Origin: Rachycentron canadum
Lineage: Eukaryota > Chordata > Actinopteri > Carangiformes > Rachycentridae
Assembly (NCBI GenBank): GCA_038496675.1
Contig: CM076658.1
Span: 6,640,942 to 6,704,941 of the forward strand
Length of the DNA stretch: 64,000 bases
Reading direction: 5' to 3'
Shown here: one piece after another, positions 47,330 through 58,739 of the stretch
Position numbering within the stretch: position 1 is the first letter of the stretch
Layout of the letters: every line of letters starts with the position of its first letter
The notes under the pieces: model-generated
The model's input: the letters and a program-made list of their open reading frames with translations, nothing else
What the model was told of the DNA's origin: nothing
Database searches by the model: none
Position numbers and translations under genes: made by a program

Positions 47330-47560
47330 TTACATTAATGTAGTTGGTTTGGGTTCAACAAAAGGGGGACTTGGCCTGAGGAGCTGAGTAGAGAGGGGAA
47401 TTAGAGCATTTAGCCATCTCCAGACACAGGAGAGAAATGAGCCTTGTGGCCTTTGTGTTATCTAATCTCGTTTGCATTTCCTTTCAGCATCATGAAAGAG
47501 AAATGTAATAGGGGCCTGATTGTGTTTGTTTGGTGAAATTCTCATTTAGGGCTGCTGTGG
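47330..47560. other. CNE-like segment
   Basis: Contains GAGGGGAATTAGAGC (47393-47407), CATTTAGCCATC and ATCTAATCTCGTTTGCATTT (47460-47479), the last with an octamer-like TTTGCAT. No frame. Confidence 0.35.
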
Positions 47561-47649
47561 CTATGTGCCTCTACGAATAATTCTGTTTTTGTGTGTGTAC
47601 TACTCGCATGGTGGTGTGTGCATATAGTTTGTGAAGTGCTTTGAGATGA

Positions 47650-47780
47650 TGAAAAACAGGAGCCTTAAAAAAAAAAAACAAAAAAAAACAAAGACTACAT
47701 AAGAGCCAAAAAGAAAAAAGTAAAAAAAAAAAGAAAATGAGGGTGAATTTATGCAACATCACCACTTCTCTTTCTCTCTT

Positions 47781-47827
<47 letters not shown>

Positions 47828-47848
47828 GTCTCTTTCTCTCTCTCTCTG
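47650..47848. repeat. poly(A)-rich block followed by (CT)n-rich block
   Basis: Purine-rich, A-dominated sequence (47650-47740) switches within 25 bp to a long CT/CTTT tract (47766-47848). The 167-codon minus frame here (47571-48074) encodes arginine/glutamate and phenylalanine runs from these tracts and is not a gene. Confidence 0.9.
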
Positions 47849-47899
47849 ACGAGTGAGCACCTCGGTTCATATTTCTGAGTGATTGACTAGCGGAAGGAA

Positions 47900-48140
47900 A
47901 AGCGCAGGTCTGATGACAAAAGAGACGGGAAATGGACATGGAGCGGATTTGACATGAAGAGTGCCAATGCCCCCATTGATCAGTAGCATTGACATCCCTC
48001 CCAGAACCCTGCAAGGTGGGGCTGGAGTAGGCAGGCAGCTGAAGGTCACAGCTCGCTGTCACAGCACTGTCCAATCACATTACGCTTCACGCCGTCTGAG
48101 CAGCTGCTCCCTTCCTCACATGATGGACAGATGACAATCA
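47900..48140. other. noncoding, weak CNE-like texture
   Basis: CpG-bearing complex sequence right of the CT tract (AGAGACGGGAAATGGAC, 47921-47937; CACATTACGCTTCACGCCG, 48076-48094). Two minus-strand frames overlap it in different phases. Confidence 0.25.
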
Positions 48141-48220
48141 TCCCTGCTCTATTGTTTCACTCCGTTTCCTCATCTCTAGGATACATGTGTTTCTGAGATT
48201 TTGTTCCCATTTATATCTTT

Positions 48221-48269
48221 AAAAAAGTGTCAAACCATATTGTTGAAAAAAGTGTCAAGCCATAATGTC
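48221..48269. repeat. 25-bp imperfect tandem duplication
   Basis: AAAAAAGTGTCAAACCATAT with its next five bases (48221-48245) is repeated as AAAAAAGTGTCAAGCCATAA and onward (48246-48269), differing at a few positions. Confidence 0.85.
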
Positions 48270-48329
48270 TTCAGCATCAAAACTTTCTCTAACTTAATGA
48301 TGATTAATGATGGTGTTTTATTTTCCACC

Positions 48330-48740
48330 ATTGCCAATTTTCACTTCTTTGGCCCTGCAGTTGCTCTGAGCTGCTGATTTATGGCTAGGGGTCGGTCAGA
48401 GAAGGTGTTTGTGCTGGTAGCCAATGGGCTCTTTGTGTTTATGACGAGGGGAGAGGATGGAAAGGTGATTTAGGAAGACAGCAGGTCTGCTTCTTCTCAA
48501 TGCAAACCTCCTCTAGACAGGCCATTAACAGAGGTGGCAGGGAAAAGCAGTGGCAATCGCTTTGATTCTGATTTACACCCATGCTGAAAAACCCAAACAA
48601 ATTAGAGGAACAAAATAATACACAGCGAGAAATAAATCACAATAATGATTAGGCTTTGAACGACAGTCAGACATGAAAGCGAGTGGTGGCGGGGGCATCT
48701 GGAGGAGAGGATGGCAGATTATGAGATGATATTAGGAGCT
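48330..48740. other. CNE-like segment
   Basis: Contains GCTGATTTATGGCTAGGGG (48373-48391) with TTTATGGC at 48378-48385, AAATCACAATAATGATTAGG (48634-48653) and CpG-bearing AAAGCGAGTGGTGGCGGGGG (48676-48695). No frame. Confidence 0.4.
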
Positions 48741-48749
48741 GTCTTCAGA

Positions 48750-51700
48750 GAAAGGCTGAGAACAATCAGGCACCAGCAGTAACAAGAAGAAGGTCTTTGT
48801 TCTTCTCTCCACTCAGTAACTAACATGTTGTTATTCAAGTCAACAGCCACTAGAACCTCGTTAGTAGGCCAAGCAGCTTACTGCTCATTAGCTGACAAAA
48901 GGCTGAAATTCATTGACAAGAAAAGCAGTAAATGTGGAGCTTTTTTGCCAGCATGCAGAATACATGAAATGTTGGAATTCAAAAATGACACATATAAAGC
49001 AACACATTACATACAACTTGGACTAAGTATGTTTTGTGCTATGAGCAAGTTTTTCTATTCAAGACAATAATTTTAATGTCATATAGTAAAAATGTGACAT
49101 TCGCCTTCTATCCATGCATAATTGATATAATATATAAAAGCTGATATTGTATAATGATTCCTACAACACGTCAACGCTCACACTAGGTTACACTCTATGT
49201 TGTGGCCACTTGAGTCAATTTTCTCCAGTGTCTGTTTCAATGGGACAAATAATGTGAAGAGAATTGGATGCAGGGTAAAATTTATTTAAAGTCCATTATT
49301 TTTTCCCTTTTATTGAGATGTAATGCTTGGGTCATAATTATTAAGACACTAAACTACTATAGAATAGCCATATCTCTGTCAATTCTGATCTTATTATTTC
49401 ATGTATTTGGAAGCATCCCAGATGTAGACACTCCACATTATATAATGCTACTTTGTCACTGGCGTTATAAAACAATATCTGTGAAATTTTACAAATATGT
49501 CTCAAAAATATGGTTAAAATCTTGACCTAAAAACAGCAGTGTTGGTGTGTGAATGTCTTTACTTGTATTTAAGATAAATGATGTGTAGTTGAGACCATAA
49601 AACAAATCAGCTGAAATAAGCAATAAGAATCTGTTGACCTGCAGAAAACTGAAGTCAGATGATAACTATCTCTGGGATCATGACTTTGAACAACTCTTTT
49701 TCTGCCACTCTTATGATTTAAGTGTAAGAGAAATACACTTAAAAAGATTATCCCAATCAATACATTTAAAATTAAAAAAGCAAGATCATCTGTGTAGGTA
49801 TGAGAATCGGTAATAGCATGAAGAAAAGAAGAATGGTGCATCTCTAATCATAACATGACAGATGCTTCATCTAGAAAATAAAGACCGTGCTGCTCAGAGA
49901 GGACTGTCAACCTCCCACACATCTGACCTGCTGATAGACTGTTGCTGCTGTAGACGCTGTGTGCTGCTAAATGAACTGGTCCGAGCCAAGCGGCTCACTG
50001 CACTGTGGTCCCTCGGTGGATTCCAGATGACAGCACTAATGGATGATCCTGTGATGCAATCATCTCTATCCCTGCTGCCTTGTTCAGCAGATGGGCTGTA
50101 TTTCCCATTCAAACCTCTGAGATTGAGAGCTCCTTAGCACAAACATGCAAAAGTCATTATACTTCTTACGTACTCCTGCCGGACGGCCACAATGATTACA
50201 TAATTCCATTTGATTTAAGGAAAATAGTCCCCCAAATACTTTCCTACAATCACATTTGACAGTTGGTTTAGAAGGTGAAGCCTAAGATTATGTTTGTCTC
50301 CATCTTTGGAGCTAAAGTATGTGCACATTGACTTAGAGCCTTTTGAAAGCGGAGTGAGTTACATTGGTGTTCTTTATCAATCTGCACTGTACCAACTGTG
50401 TAAACAGATTTAACCACAACATCAAGGAACAACCCAGTATCACAAACCACTAATGAGGTCCTGACATGCGCCATATAATTCATTATTGTTTATGACTAAG
50501 ATCCTCAAAGCGTGTTCTGCATGACATTTCAAAAACACACTTGATGACTTGCTGTAATTTCAAGACAGCTGTCCCTAGATTTCTCAAAGCTGGAGAAGTG
50601 AAACCTGTCTTTAAGGGAAGTTGATTATTATAGTTATTATTTTTCTTTATCTTTTACAATATTGGCTGAGAAAAACCCATTTTTCCACTTTCGGTTGAGT
50701 TGCTTTATCTATGAAACCAATGACTATTCTCAAGTGTCTCTTCAAAAATAGGTATGTGTTACCAAAATGAACAGGCAGGTCCACTGAGGGTGTATCAACT
50801 CAAACCAGGGCAGTTCTCCTCTGCTTTTACTGACACTGACTGCACACCAGTGACACCAATGGCACCCCTAGAGACATTTACAGTTAGGCAGTCAATATAT
50901 CATTAAAATACCCAACAAACAGTCATTTTGACAGTTTGATATCCTACTGTAATAAATTATGGTGAAGGACAGCTGATATAATTAATACAGTTGTCAACTG
51001 TCATGCAAAACACAGAATCATCCTGTAACTGGAAACTAAAAGACGCCCGTATTAAGGCACGCTTTGTACCGGCTCAATTCAATGCAAATCTATGGGCGAT
51101 ACATATTAGGTTAAATTATTAAAACAGGGTTTTTATGGGAGAGAAAGAAATCCACTTTTCTCCCTCAGCCCGCCTCTCATGTTATGTTCCACTACACAAA
51201 CATAACGTGCTTCTCATTGTGGTCCTGGCTCACAACCAGTGTAACTTGGCCAAAAATTTTGTTGTTTTTGCTTTTTTTTTTTTTTCATTAAGCAGAGGCA
51301 GTGAAAAAAGAAAAATAAATTTACCTGAGACCCTGATGGGCACATACAGATATGTATACTTACACTTTTGCAAATATTGACATGCTTCACATTGTTAGGT
51401 CTGAGATATTCTCGACAATTTAACTATTCAATTCAGTGACCATGACTAATAAAGTATAATTGATTCAGATTTGCTGGTGTCATAATCCAGCCAGGTGGTA
51501 AAATGGTGGTGACTCCCTACCTTTGAAGCAGTTTTCAAATCTGATTGTCTGTCTATTTGTTAATTATTTATTCCTTTAGTCTGTAGGGGTCTATTGATCA
51601 AAAGCTAGTATTTAAGTGTGAATATTGTAATATGAAGTCCCTTACAGACAATCTGGTAACTTCTTCTTCAATGATGTTTAATGGCAGCTGGCATCCAAGT

Positions 51701-52110
51701 GCCTTCTTATTTCCAGGGACCAAAATGGGAATGTTCCAATCATACTAAGCTAAGCGGGGCTCTATATGGTAGGATGGTGGAGTGCTTTTAAGTTAGCGTA
51801 GTGCAGCAGTTAACATCGTGGCTACTGCAACAAACATATAATCTCTAGTTGCTGTGGGTGTTTGGGTATATTTTGCTGTTTTTAACAAAAGCATAACACC
51901 TCTGTTTCAACCCTTTTTCACTTCATAACCATGAAAAAAAAATGTGTTGACACATACATGTTACCATGGTTACCAAATGATATTGCATAAAAATATCAAA
52001 TAATACTTTTAAATTTATATTAATGCAATGAGTAATTTTTTGGGCACTATCCCTTGTTAAATGCTAATTTAAAAGCTGGCTAAATGCTACTTATTTTAGC
52101 TCAGGATGTA
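48750..52110. other. AT-rich noncoding DNA
   Basis: AT-rich region without a clear island. It holds a T run at 51271-51285. Frames such as 48825-49070, 49268-49525, 49569-49841 and the opposite-strand pair at 49862-50137 have no recognisable product. TAAGGCACGC at 51054-51063 matches the start of miR-124, but no hairpin follows. Confidence 0.45.
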
Positions 52111-52125
52111 GACAGAAAAATCTCG

Positions 52126-52527
52126 TCAGCAATGAAAGCTGATGGCACAAAAAGTAACACAGAAGTGTTGAAGGATGTAGACTGTCTTTATCTGCTCAGA
52201 TAACAAGTGATGTACCTCCTCCTGTCTCTGACTAGCCTGTATGTCATCCTGTTCCAGCATCCAGTCTACCAGTAGCTTGTACAGAAGCATCTGCCCTCCC
52301 TGGGGATCAGGGTAACAGAATCCCAGGCTTATACAGACATCCACACAAAGGACAGGCCTGCGCTGGCAGGTGGCCCCAGCATAGATAAGTGTGTTTTCTG
52401 TTTTGGGTGGGAAGAGGCGGGGGTGTGAATGAAGGAAAGACTGCTCACTTACAGCGCCTGTTTCTCTTCTGAAGGATGAGTCCTCCTGTGGGCGTAACAC
52501 ACAATTGAAGCGGTATACTGTAGACAT
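52126..52527 (-). CDS. unassigned 133-codon ORF, possible coding fragment
   Basis: The frame opens with ATG at 52527 (an in-frame TAA lies 12 bases upstream) and ends at 52126. The product has mixed composition with no repeats: an aromatic/basic start (MSTVYRFNCVLRPQEDS), a cysteine-bearing centre (RPVLCVDVCISLGFCYPDP) and a leucine-rich stretch (QMLLYKLLVDWMLEQDD) followed by a glutamine/glutamate helix-like segment. I recognise no family, signal peptide or catalytic motif. GTAAGTGAG inside it (about residues 26-28) resembles a splice donor, but removing a 55-bp intron from there to CCAAAACAG breaks the frame. It could be an exon, a pseudogene fragment or chance. Confidence 0.2.
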   Translation of the reverse strand: MSTVYRFNCVLRPQEDSSFRRETGAVSEQSFLHSHPRLFPPKTENTLIYAGATCQRRPVLCVDVCISLGFCYPDPQGGQMLLYKLLVDWMLEQDDIQASQRQEEVHHLLSEQIKTVYILQHFCVTFCAISFHC

Positions 52528-52539
52528 GGTGATCTGTTT

Positions 52540-53320
52540 ATGTCTGTGTTAATGCATTGGTAGCCCCCACCAAACACCAGCCCAGTGAGGAGGTCGAAGT
52601 AAATCCTACACTCATCACACTCATCTTATCAACAGAATAACTGACCTTTGCTAAGCCTTGTCCTCCTTAGTTACTGCTGCTACATAATCAAACACTGCAC
52701 TATATGCAGTCTGTTACATGAACTGTGCCCCAAGTAAAAAGCGAGCAACCTCACCATTTGATGAGCCATTGCTCCTTTTGCTCTTGTATAGCGCTGGTTA
52801 GCTCTATCCTGCGTGACTTAAGTGGGATAAACAAATCTATCAAAACTATCCTGCAAGAAACACGGAGGTTAGTTCTCTGATTTAATATTAGTATTTTGAT
52901 ACTAAGTGTTTCACTTTTACAGGCTCATGAGTAATATAGTATTTTCAACCATGTGTCAAAAGGATGACTTCTCAAGAGAGAAGTCCTGGGTTTATATGTT
53001 AAATAACCTGGAGGAAAATCAACAGAAGAAAAAATTTAAATGGGGCTACTGGATAAGGAAAAACAATTCCAAAACCAACGTCTCCTCCCACCTTATAAGT
53101 CTATTGGCAGTTCAACTCTCCACTTTTGCCTTACTTGTCACTGTTCCCCGCTTCAGTCCGTTTTACAATTGTTCCACCCATCTCACTATTTAAACACTGT
53201 CATCTCTGCCTCAAGCAGGCCTTGACAGCAGAATTTGCTTTTTTGCTCAGAGGTGAGTTGCAAGATACACAAATAACACTGAGGTGCATTTATGGTATTT
53301 GTATAATCCATGAAGTGAAA
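52540..53320. other. noncoding, with one half of an internal repeat pair
   Basis: Mixed to AT-rich sequence. The 23 bp at 52813-52835 recur in reverse complement at 56182-56204. In one plus-strand frame this gives ILRDLSGINKSIKTILQ before a stop. The frames at 52906-53365 are unsupported. Confidence 0.35.
52813..52835 (+). repeat. dispersed repeat fragment, inverted partner at 56182
   Basis: A 23-bp exact match (starting GTGACTTAAGTGGG) to the minus strand at 56182-56204. Flanks are not obviously alike, so only a short core survives or it is a shared functional site. Confidence 0.6.
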
Positions 53321-53329
53321 ATTGTGCAC

Positions 53330-53720
53330 TATTTAGATGAAAGGCAATTAGACAATTACAGCTAATGAGGCCAATCCATTTCTTTCACCCCAAAGAGTCC
53401 ACAGACTAATTATCAAATTAAAGAATGCTTCTTTTCTCCCTGTGACCCCGCGCTGTCGTAAAGGGAGGGCTCTTTGGGAAAGGCAAACATTGGTCTACTC
53501 TGTGGAGGTCGAGGCTGGAGAACAGGCAGGCAGCATTTAGAAAGTGATGGGTGTATTAATCACAGCTTAAGTTAAGACAGCTTTATGGTCTGCAGGGCAG
53601 GCACACTCAAATGCAGGAGCATATACAGACACTCACTGCTCAGTCCGTTATACATCATATAGGACTGCACCAAGGAGGCCACCGGCCAAACAGGAAATGT
53701 GGTTGTGCCCAGAGGAAGTG
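53330..53720. other. CNE-like segment
   Basis: Contains GGCAATTAGACAATTACAGC (53343-53362), TAATGAGGCC, AGACTAATTATCAAATTAAA (53403-53422), CpG-bearing GACCCCGCGCTGTCGT and TGTATTAATCACAGC. It is the clearest island of the 48-58 kb interval. Confidence 0.45.
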
Positions 53721-53729
53721 AAGCAGCTC

Positions 53730-55190
53730 AGACGACTAGCAGACCTCGATGGTGGAACTTCCGACTCTGGGGAGGTCAAAGGTCTCAAAGAAATCCACCT
53801 GACACACATACATGCACCGGGGCTGTATGAATGATATCTATGTGTCTATGACATAAAGTTAAATAATCATGTTCTGAAACATAACAAAAATGTGATAAAA
53901 AGTTTCCTTGAATCTGATTCGTCTGCTCTCCTCCTCAAGTGAAAAACCTCTGTCGGATGCACACACAGACTAATCAAACAACGTCTGTTTTCTGTCTTAG
54001 TACTTGGAAAGCTGATCGGGCTCAATGGGAGAACAGGGAAAATGTTTCCCAGTGTCCCCCTTTACATGTCTGTTGCCAAATGGTCCAGCTCCTTATGGTG
54101 CAGAGGGTTTAGGTCCAAAACAGCTCTCCAAAAATTTTCATGGTCTGTTAATATCATCCCTCAATTAACTCCAACTTAACTCAGACCATACCCCCCCCCC
54201 CTTCCTGTCTCATTCACTCTTATGCTGGCTTGAACTACAGCTGCACCTACTGGCAACAGAGAAGCACATTCTGACCACTGCAGCATCGCTCTGCCTTTCA
54301 CCTACTGAAGGATATTTGACCCAGCTTGACTATGCAACAAAGTGTTAAAGTCTACTGTTTCATTTTCAAGTAATTCTCCCTTGTGCATATTAAAGCAACC
54401 ATAAAAATCCAAATAAAATAGCACCTTTCTGACACGGAAAACTTCAGGTCTCACACAGCTATCACATTTCCTTGAGCACAACTAACAAGCATCAACTTAA
54501 CTGCTGCTTTTGCTGCATTTTCACACTTTCCTGCATTTTCTTTATTAAACGTAAAGCCATGTCTTCCTCTGCCACCCATTTTACACTTTGAAACAGTGTG
54601 AAGGTCAGGGTTCAAAGGTTAAAGAGAAGTTCTCTTCGCACTCCCACGGCTGGCCTGACTTCACAGAGCAGCACTACAGGTGCAGGGTGTCTCTGAAACA
54701 ACTTAACAGCCTCCTGACTCTGAGGAGAGACCTCTGTGAGAAAAAAAAAAAAACGCTCCTAATTGTTCCCTGCTCTGTGCCAATCATTGGCCAAAACATT
54801 CTTGTTATTGCATCTTTGCACAGTATTTTTCTAGTCATAATGGGTGATGGAGGGGTTGGTGTGAGTTCACAGTCCCTCCTTTATGATAGTAACTCCTCCT
54901 GTCACCTGCTTTCATATGGCAGGGGTGTTGGTGTATGGTGAGAGACTCCAGCTGACACCCCTGACATGGCTGGACTTAATGAGGACTGATGGGAGCCTGT
55001 CAGTGGAGTGGCACATTAAGCAGCTTTGTCACAGATCAGCTGTCGAGTTTTATGCAAAACCGGGCCTGGCGTTTACTTGGAGATGACCTTCCGAAGTTCA
55101 CTACAAGTCTTGCAGATGCAGAGCTGGGTCAAGTTTAATTTTTTGACTTTGGGATGCAGGGATTGTAGAGTTTAAAACACATGGTCATGC
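53730..55190. other. noncoding, nothing distinct
   Basis: Mixed sequence with a C run (54191-54201) and an A run (54741-54753). The 117-codon plus frame at 54588-54941 crosses the A run (its lysine stretch) and has no domain. A second frame (54883-55086) overlaps its end. Confidence 0.4.
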
Positions 55191-55216
55191 ATGTATGCAT
55201 GCAGAGTTACAAAGGT

Positions 55217-55266
55217 ACACACACACTTTCGCTCTCACACACACACATTCTCTCTCTCTCTCTCTC
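55217..55266. repeat. compound CA/TC microsatellite
   Basis: Short CA tracts (55217-55226 and 55236-55248) followed by (TC)9 (55249-55266). Confidence 0.85.
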
Positions 55267-55524
55267 ACGCACACTTCCTCTAAATTTCACCCCATAAAGT
55301 TCAACTACAGGATAAGGCATATGATTTTTAAATACTGAGTAGTCATTAAAGTTTGGACCCAGAAAGCTGCTTTACACATCCCTCTTGCGAATACAAATAC
55401 TTAAAAAACACTGAATGCAAAGTGAGTTTGTTAAGGTAAACAGAAAAGCGATTTGGTTTGCATGAGTAAAAGCGTCGGGTAAAAGCTGTGTGGCCTTGCT
55501 GTGGCTGTGGGATTTGAGATGATA

Positions 55525-55546
55525 AAAATAAATAAATAAATAAAAT
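55525..55546. repeat. (AAAT)n microsatellite
   Basis: About five AAAT units. It causes the hydrophobic run in three overlapping small minus frames (55346-55643). Confidence 0.85.
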
Positions 55547-55559
55547 CTTTCGAGGAACC

Positions 55560-56660
55560 AACACAATGAAGGATGGATTTTGCCACTGTGGATTTCATAT
55601 ATATATTTTGTATATTTACTTTGAAAAAAATAAACAAAACCAAAGTATTAAATATTCAGCTGCTGTCTCTGTCAAGGGGACATAACAAAAAAAAAAGTCT
55701 TTCTCAGAATTATAATGATTTGACACAGCAACATTTTATTAAATCCCAAATTAGGCTGAATTACTGTATTTATGTGTCTATTTCTAGTAAATGTGGATGT
55801 GGTCCACATCTGATGAAGAATCAAATGTTGATTAGTCATATACTAATGTAACCATTTGCTGCCAGCTATGACATATTTATAGTGTATTTGTACTTATTCA
55901 TCAAATGCAGATGTTAACTTTTTAAACACAGGCCTCCTCAGTTTCCTGGTAGTCCCTTAACGTCATAATTCTTAAGAATCACTCCATTTAAACTGAAAAT
56001 GAGGGGGCTGTATGCTGTAACTCTCCAAGATAGTCATATATTCCCGTCAAGACTAACATGAAGTTATTTGCTCATTTGTCTGAATTGTTCGTATAATTTG
56101 TGTGAATGTGCTTTTATACCTCCCCAGTGGTCCATAAATCACAAACAGCTCTTTGTGGCCCACCAACATAATTTGTTTCCTTTTGTTTATCCCACTTAAG
56201 TCACTCAAAGCTTGATTCATACTGAGACAAATCTTGCTTGCTGAATTTGTCATGTAATCAGTTCGAATATATTTTGTGCAGTAAATTTCCTTTTAAGCTC
56301 ATTGCTCAAAGTTACCACCAGTCAGATTTGAAATTTAAGGGCTTTGGTGAAGACCTCAGTCCCATGATAGTGTTTCATTCCAGCTGTCCCACAGACAGGT
56401 CTAACCTTCATCCACCCATCCAGATTACATAGTAAACTACCCAATTCCACTTTATATACTATTGTTGTCCTGATAGAAACAGCAATATTTAAAATTCCAC
56501 CAACCTCCTGATGTCTGTGCTTGACTGCTGTCGGGTGAGCAAGAAATCATTTGCAATGTGGCCATGTGAGCTACATGCTAGCTAACCCAGCAGGGGGTGG
56601 AGGTCATATTTCCTGCAAAAATAAAACCAAGACCTGGGCCAAACAGTTGCACTTTTAATT
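55560..56660. other. AT-rich noncoding DNA
   Basis: AT-rich spacer holding the inverted partner (56182-56204) of the 52813 repeat. No supported gene; the 92-codon plus frame at 55573-55851 is AT-rich and unremarkable. Confidence 0.45.
56182..56204 (-). repeat. dispersed repeat fragment, inverted partner of 52813
   Basis: Reverse complement of 52813-52835 over 23 bp. On the minus strand it lies inside a 66-codon frame (56053-56253) with the peptide ALSDLSGINKRKQIM, sharing DLSGINK with the other copy in the same reading phase. Confidence 0.6.
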
Positions 56661-56668
56661 GTTTCTCC

Positions 56669-56764
56669 AAAAAAAAAAAAAAATTTATAAATATATATAT
56701 ATATATAATATATAATAAATATATAATAAATATATATATATATTATATATATTATATATATATA
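56669..56764. repeat. poly(A) and AT-rich low-complexity block
   Basis: Fifteen A bases (56669-56683) precede about 80 bp made only of A and T, mostly TA alternation with ATAATATAT interruptions. It is strongly self-complementary and a likely DNA-unwinding or breakage-prone tract. The minus frame across it is all isoleucine/tyrosine. Confidence 0.95.
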
Positions 56765-56769
56765 CAATG

Positions 56770-58530
56770 ATAATAATTATTTGACATAAAATGTATAATA
56801 TATAACCTGTGTATACACACTATGCATTCAAAAACCTGACAAAAACTGCTATTTTCCCATTGTCTTTGATGCTAATTGTGATGCAGGTTCTTCTAGCATT
56901 TTGCTGACATGCAGGCACAACACATGCAATATGAGTAGAGAAGAACTTGAAGCCAAATTCAGCAGCTTCAAGTTATTAAGTAATTACAGTAATTTATTTG
57001 ATAGTAACTGTGGTGGACAATGTGTGGGGGTTTTCTTGTCAGTTTTTAACTCAGATGAAGTCTTGCTCATCGAACAGGCTTATACACTGAAAGACAGCTA
57101 CACTGCTACAGGACAGCAATGCATAAGAATGAATCTACACCTCAAAATGTTTCACAATATGATTCTAAAATTCTAGTAGCTTCAGCTACAACGTGATTAC
57201 CTGGCTATAGGCACATTAGGAGCGTGCAGTACCTGAAGGTGTTTGAATGAATGATTTCCCATCTGCACAGTAGTAAGGCTGTCTGCTTTGGTTAAAGCTT
57301 CGACTATGTGTTTTAAGGCAGTCCTTCACAGTTTGCAGAGAATGACAGAGGAAATGCAGAAAGAAGGGAAATGGAAGAACATGTTTTACTTTACTACGCT
57401 GTCAATATTAACTTAAGAATTATAGGCTGAGGTGAATTAATTGTGCATCTGGTAGTAAGAATGAAGAAAAAATGTGCTCACTTACTTTTGTTTCTAATGG
57501 TAAAAGGTGATATTGTTAAACGAGCTGCATAGCAATCCACTGAATACAACTGTAATGTATCATATAACTGTGAAATAATTGAGCTGCTAAAATGACAACA
57601 GCTGTGTAGTAAGGCCTTGTTTAAATGCTAAAATGTAAGAGAGTTCAATTTTCAGATGAGGCATAAAATCAAAAATTAAAGAATAATTATCTGGCATCAG
57701 ATTCTGCTTAACTTCACTTGCACTTTGTGATCTGGCAAAATTAAAAATACTCTGTCCTGACTAATGTCGCCCTGACTCATACCTGTTTTAGAGAGGAGAC
57801 AGAGAGCTTCAGGTCTTTTTTTTTCTCCTTCTCCAAAGCAGGCAAGTTTGAATCTATCATCTCTCTGAGCATGTGTGTGCAAATGCAATTGTGTCTGTGT
57901 GTGAAAGAGAGAAAGCTATTCCAGTTTAGCAGCAGGAGTGGGAAAACAATTGTTCCTGACTGATTTTCCCCTAACCCCATAATGAAGCCCATGTGTATGA
58001 CTGGCCTTTCAACAAGCTGCAAATCTGTGCGCGGCCCACTCTCCACTTGATTAAAGCAACAGCCAGTCACCTGCTCCTCATTAGCCTGAACCAGGAACAG
58101 ACCCAGCCAAATAAGTTAGCACCTGTATGTTCCAATTCTGCATGCCTTCTACATGTATGTAATATTTGTGTGTATTAAGCTGACAGCCGTATAAATGATG
58201 GGATGGATTTAGCCACGGTGATGTCGCTGCTGTGTGTTGTGAGTGAGATGAAGAGAGATGGATGTGTGGAAGCAAAAGGGCCATGGGTGGAGAAATAGCA
58301 GAGACATGTTCAATGTTTTGGGTCTGTGGAGATAGATGAGGTACTGGGCTTGGAAACACTCATTAGCCATAATCAGGGTCCCTAAAGGAGAGCAGATGGT
58401 GGCAGGGAGGAAAGAAAATAAGAATTTGTTCAGTGTACATTTAAATATAAAGTCATGAATCCAAACTAACACACACAACATGACCCAAAGATAGAGAATA
58501 TAGTTATCAAGAATAGTCTGAAGACCATTC
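56770..58530. other. AT-rich noncoding DNA
   Basis: AT-rich spacer. The frames at 56901-57176 (plus), 57697-58070 (minus, two overlapping) and 58081-58571 (minus, partly from the TG repeat) have no recognised motif. Confidence 0.4.
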
Positions 58531-58532
58531 AG

Positions 58533-58557
58533 GTGAGTGTGTGTGTGTGTGTGTGTT
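58533..58557. repeat. (GT)n microsatellite
   Basis: About eleven GT units after a GTGA start. Confidence 0.9.
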
Positions 58558-58739
58558 GGCAAACAAAACATTGTTTATATCCAATGTGGATGTATGTAGT
58601 GTTAAATGTGCTCGGACATGCTGGTCATTACAGAACAACCCTAAAGGGCATTGTGTGGGATGGGATCATCAGAGTGCTGTTGTTTCTGTCTGGTTCCTGC
58701 TAACCACTGACTCTTCTGACCTCTGCCTGCTCTGAATGG

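Noticed and set aside
47571..48074. 167-codon minus-strand frame, the longest in the window
   Set aside because: Its arginine/glutamate and phenylalanine runs come directly from the CT and A tracts at 47650-47848, and nothing outside them is recognisable.
51054..51063. TAAGGCACGC, identical to the 5' end of miR-124
   Set aside because: The following bases do not match the mature microRNA and no complementary arm forms a hairpin.
52404..52458. 55-bp intron within the 133-codon minus frame (GTAAGTGAG to CCAAAACAG)
   Set aside because: Too short for a typical vertebrate intron, and splicing it puts a stop soon after the junction.
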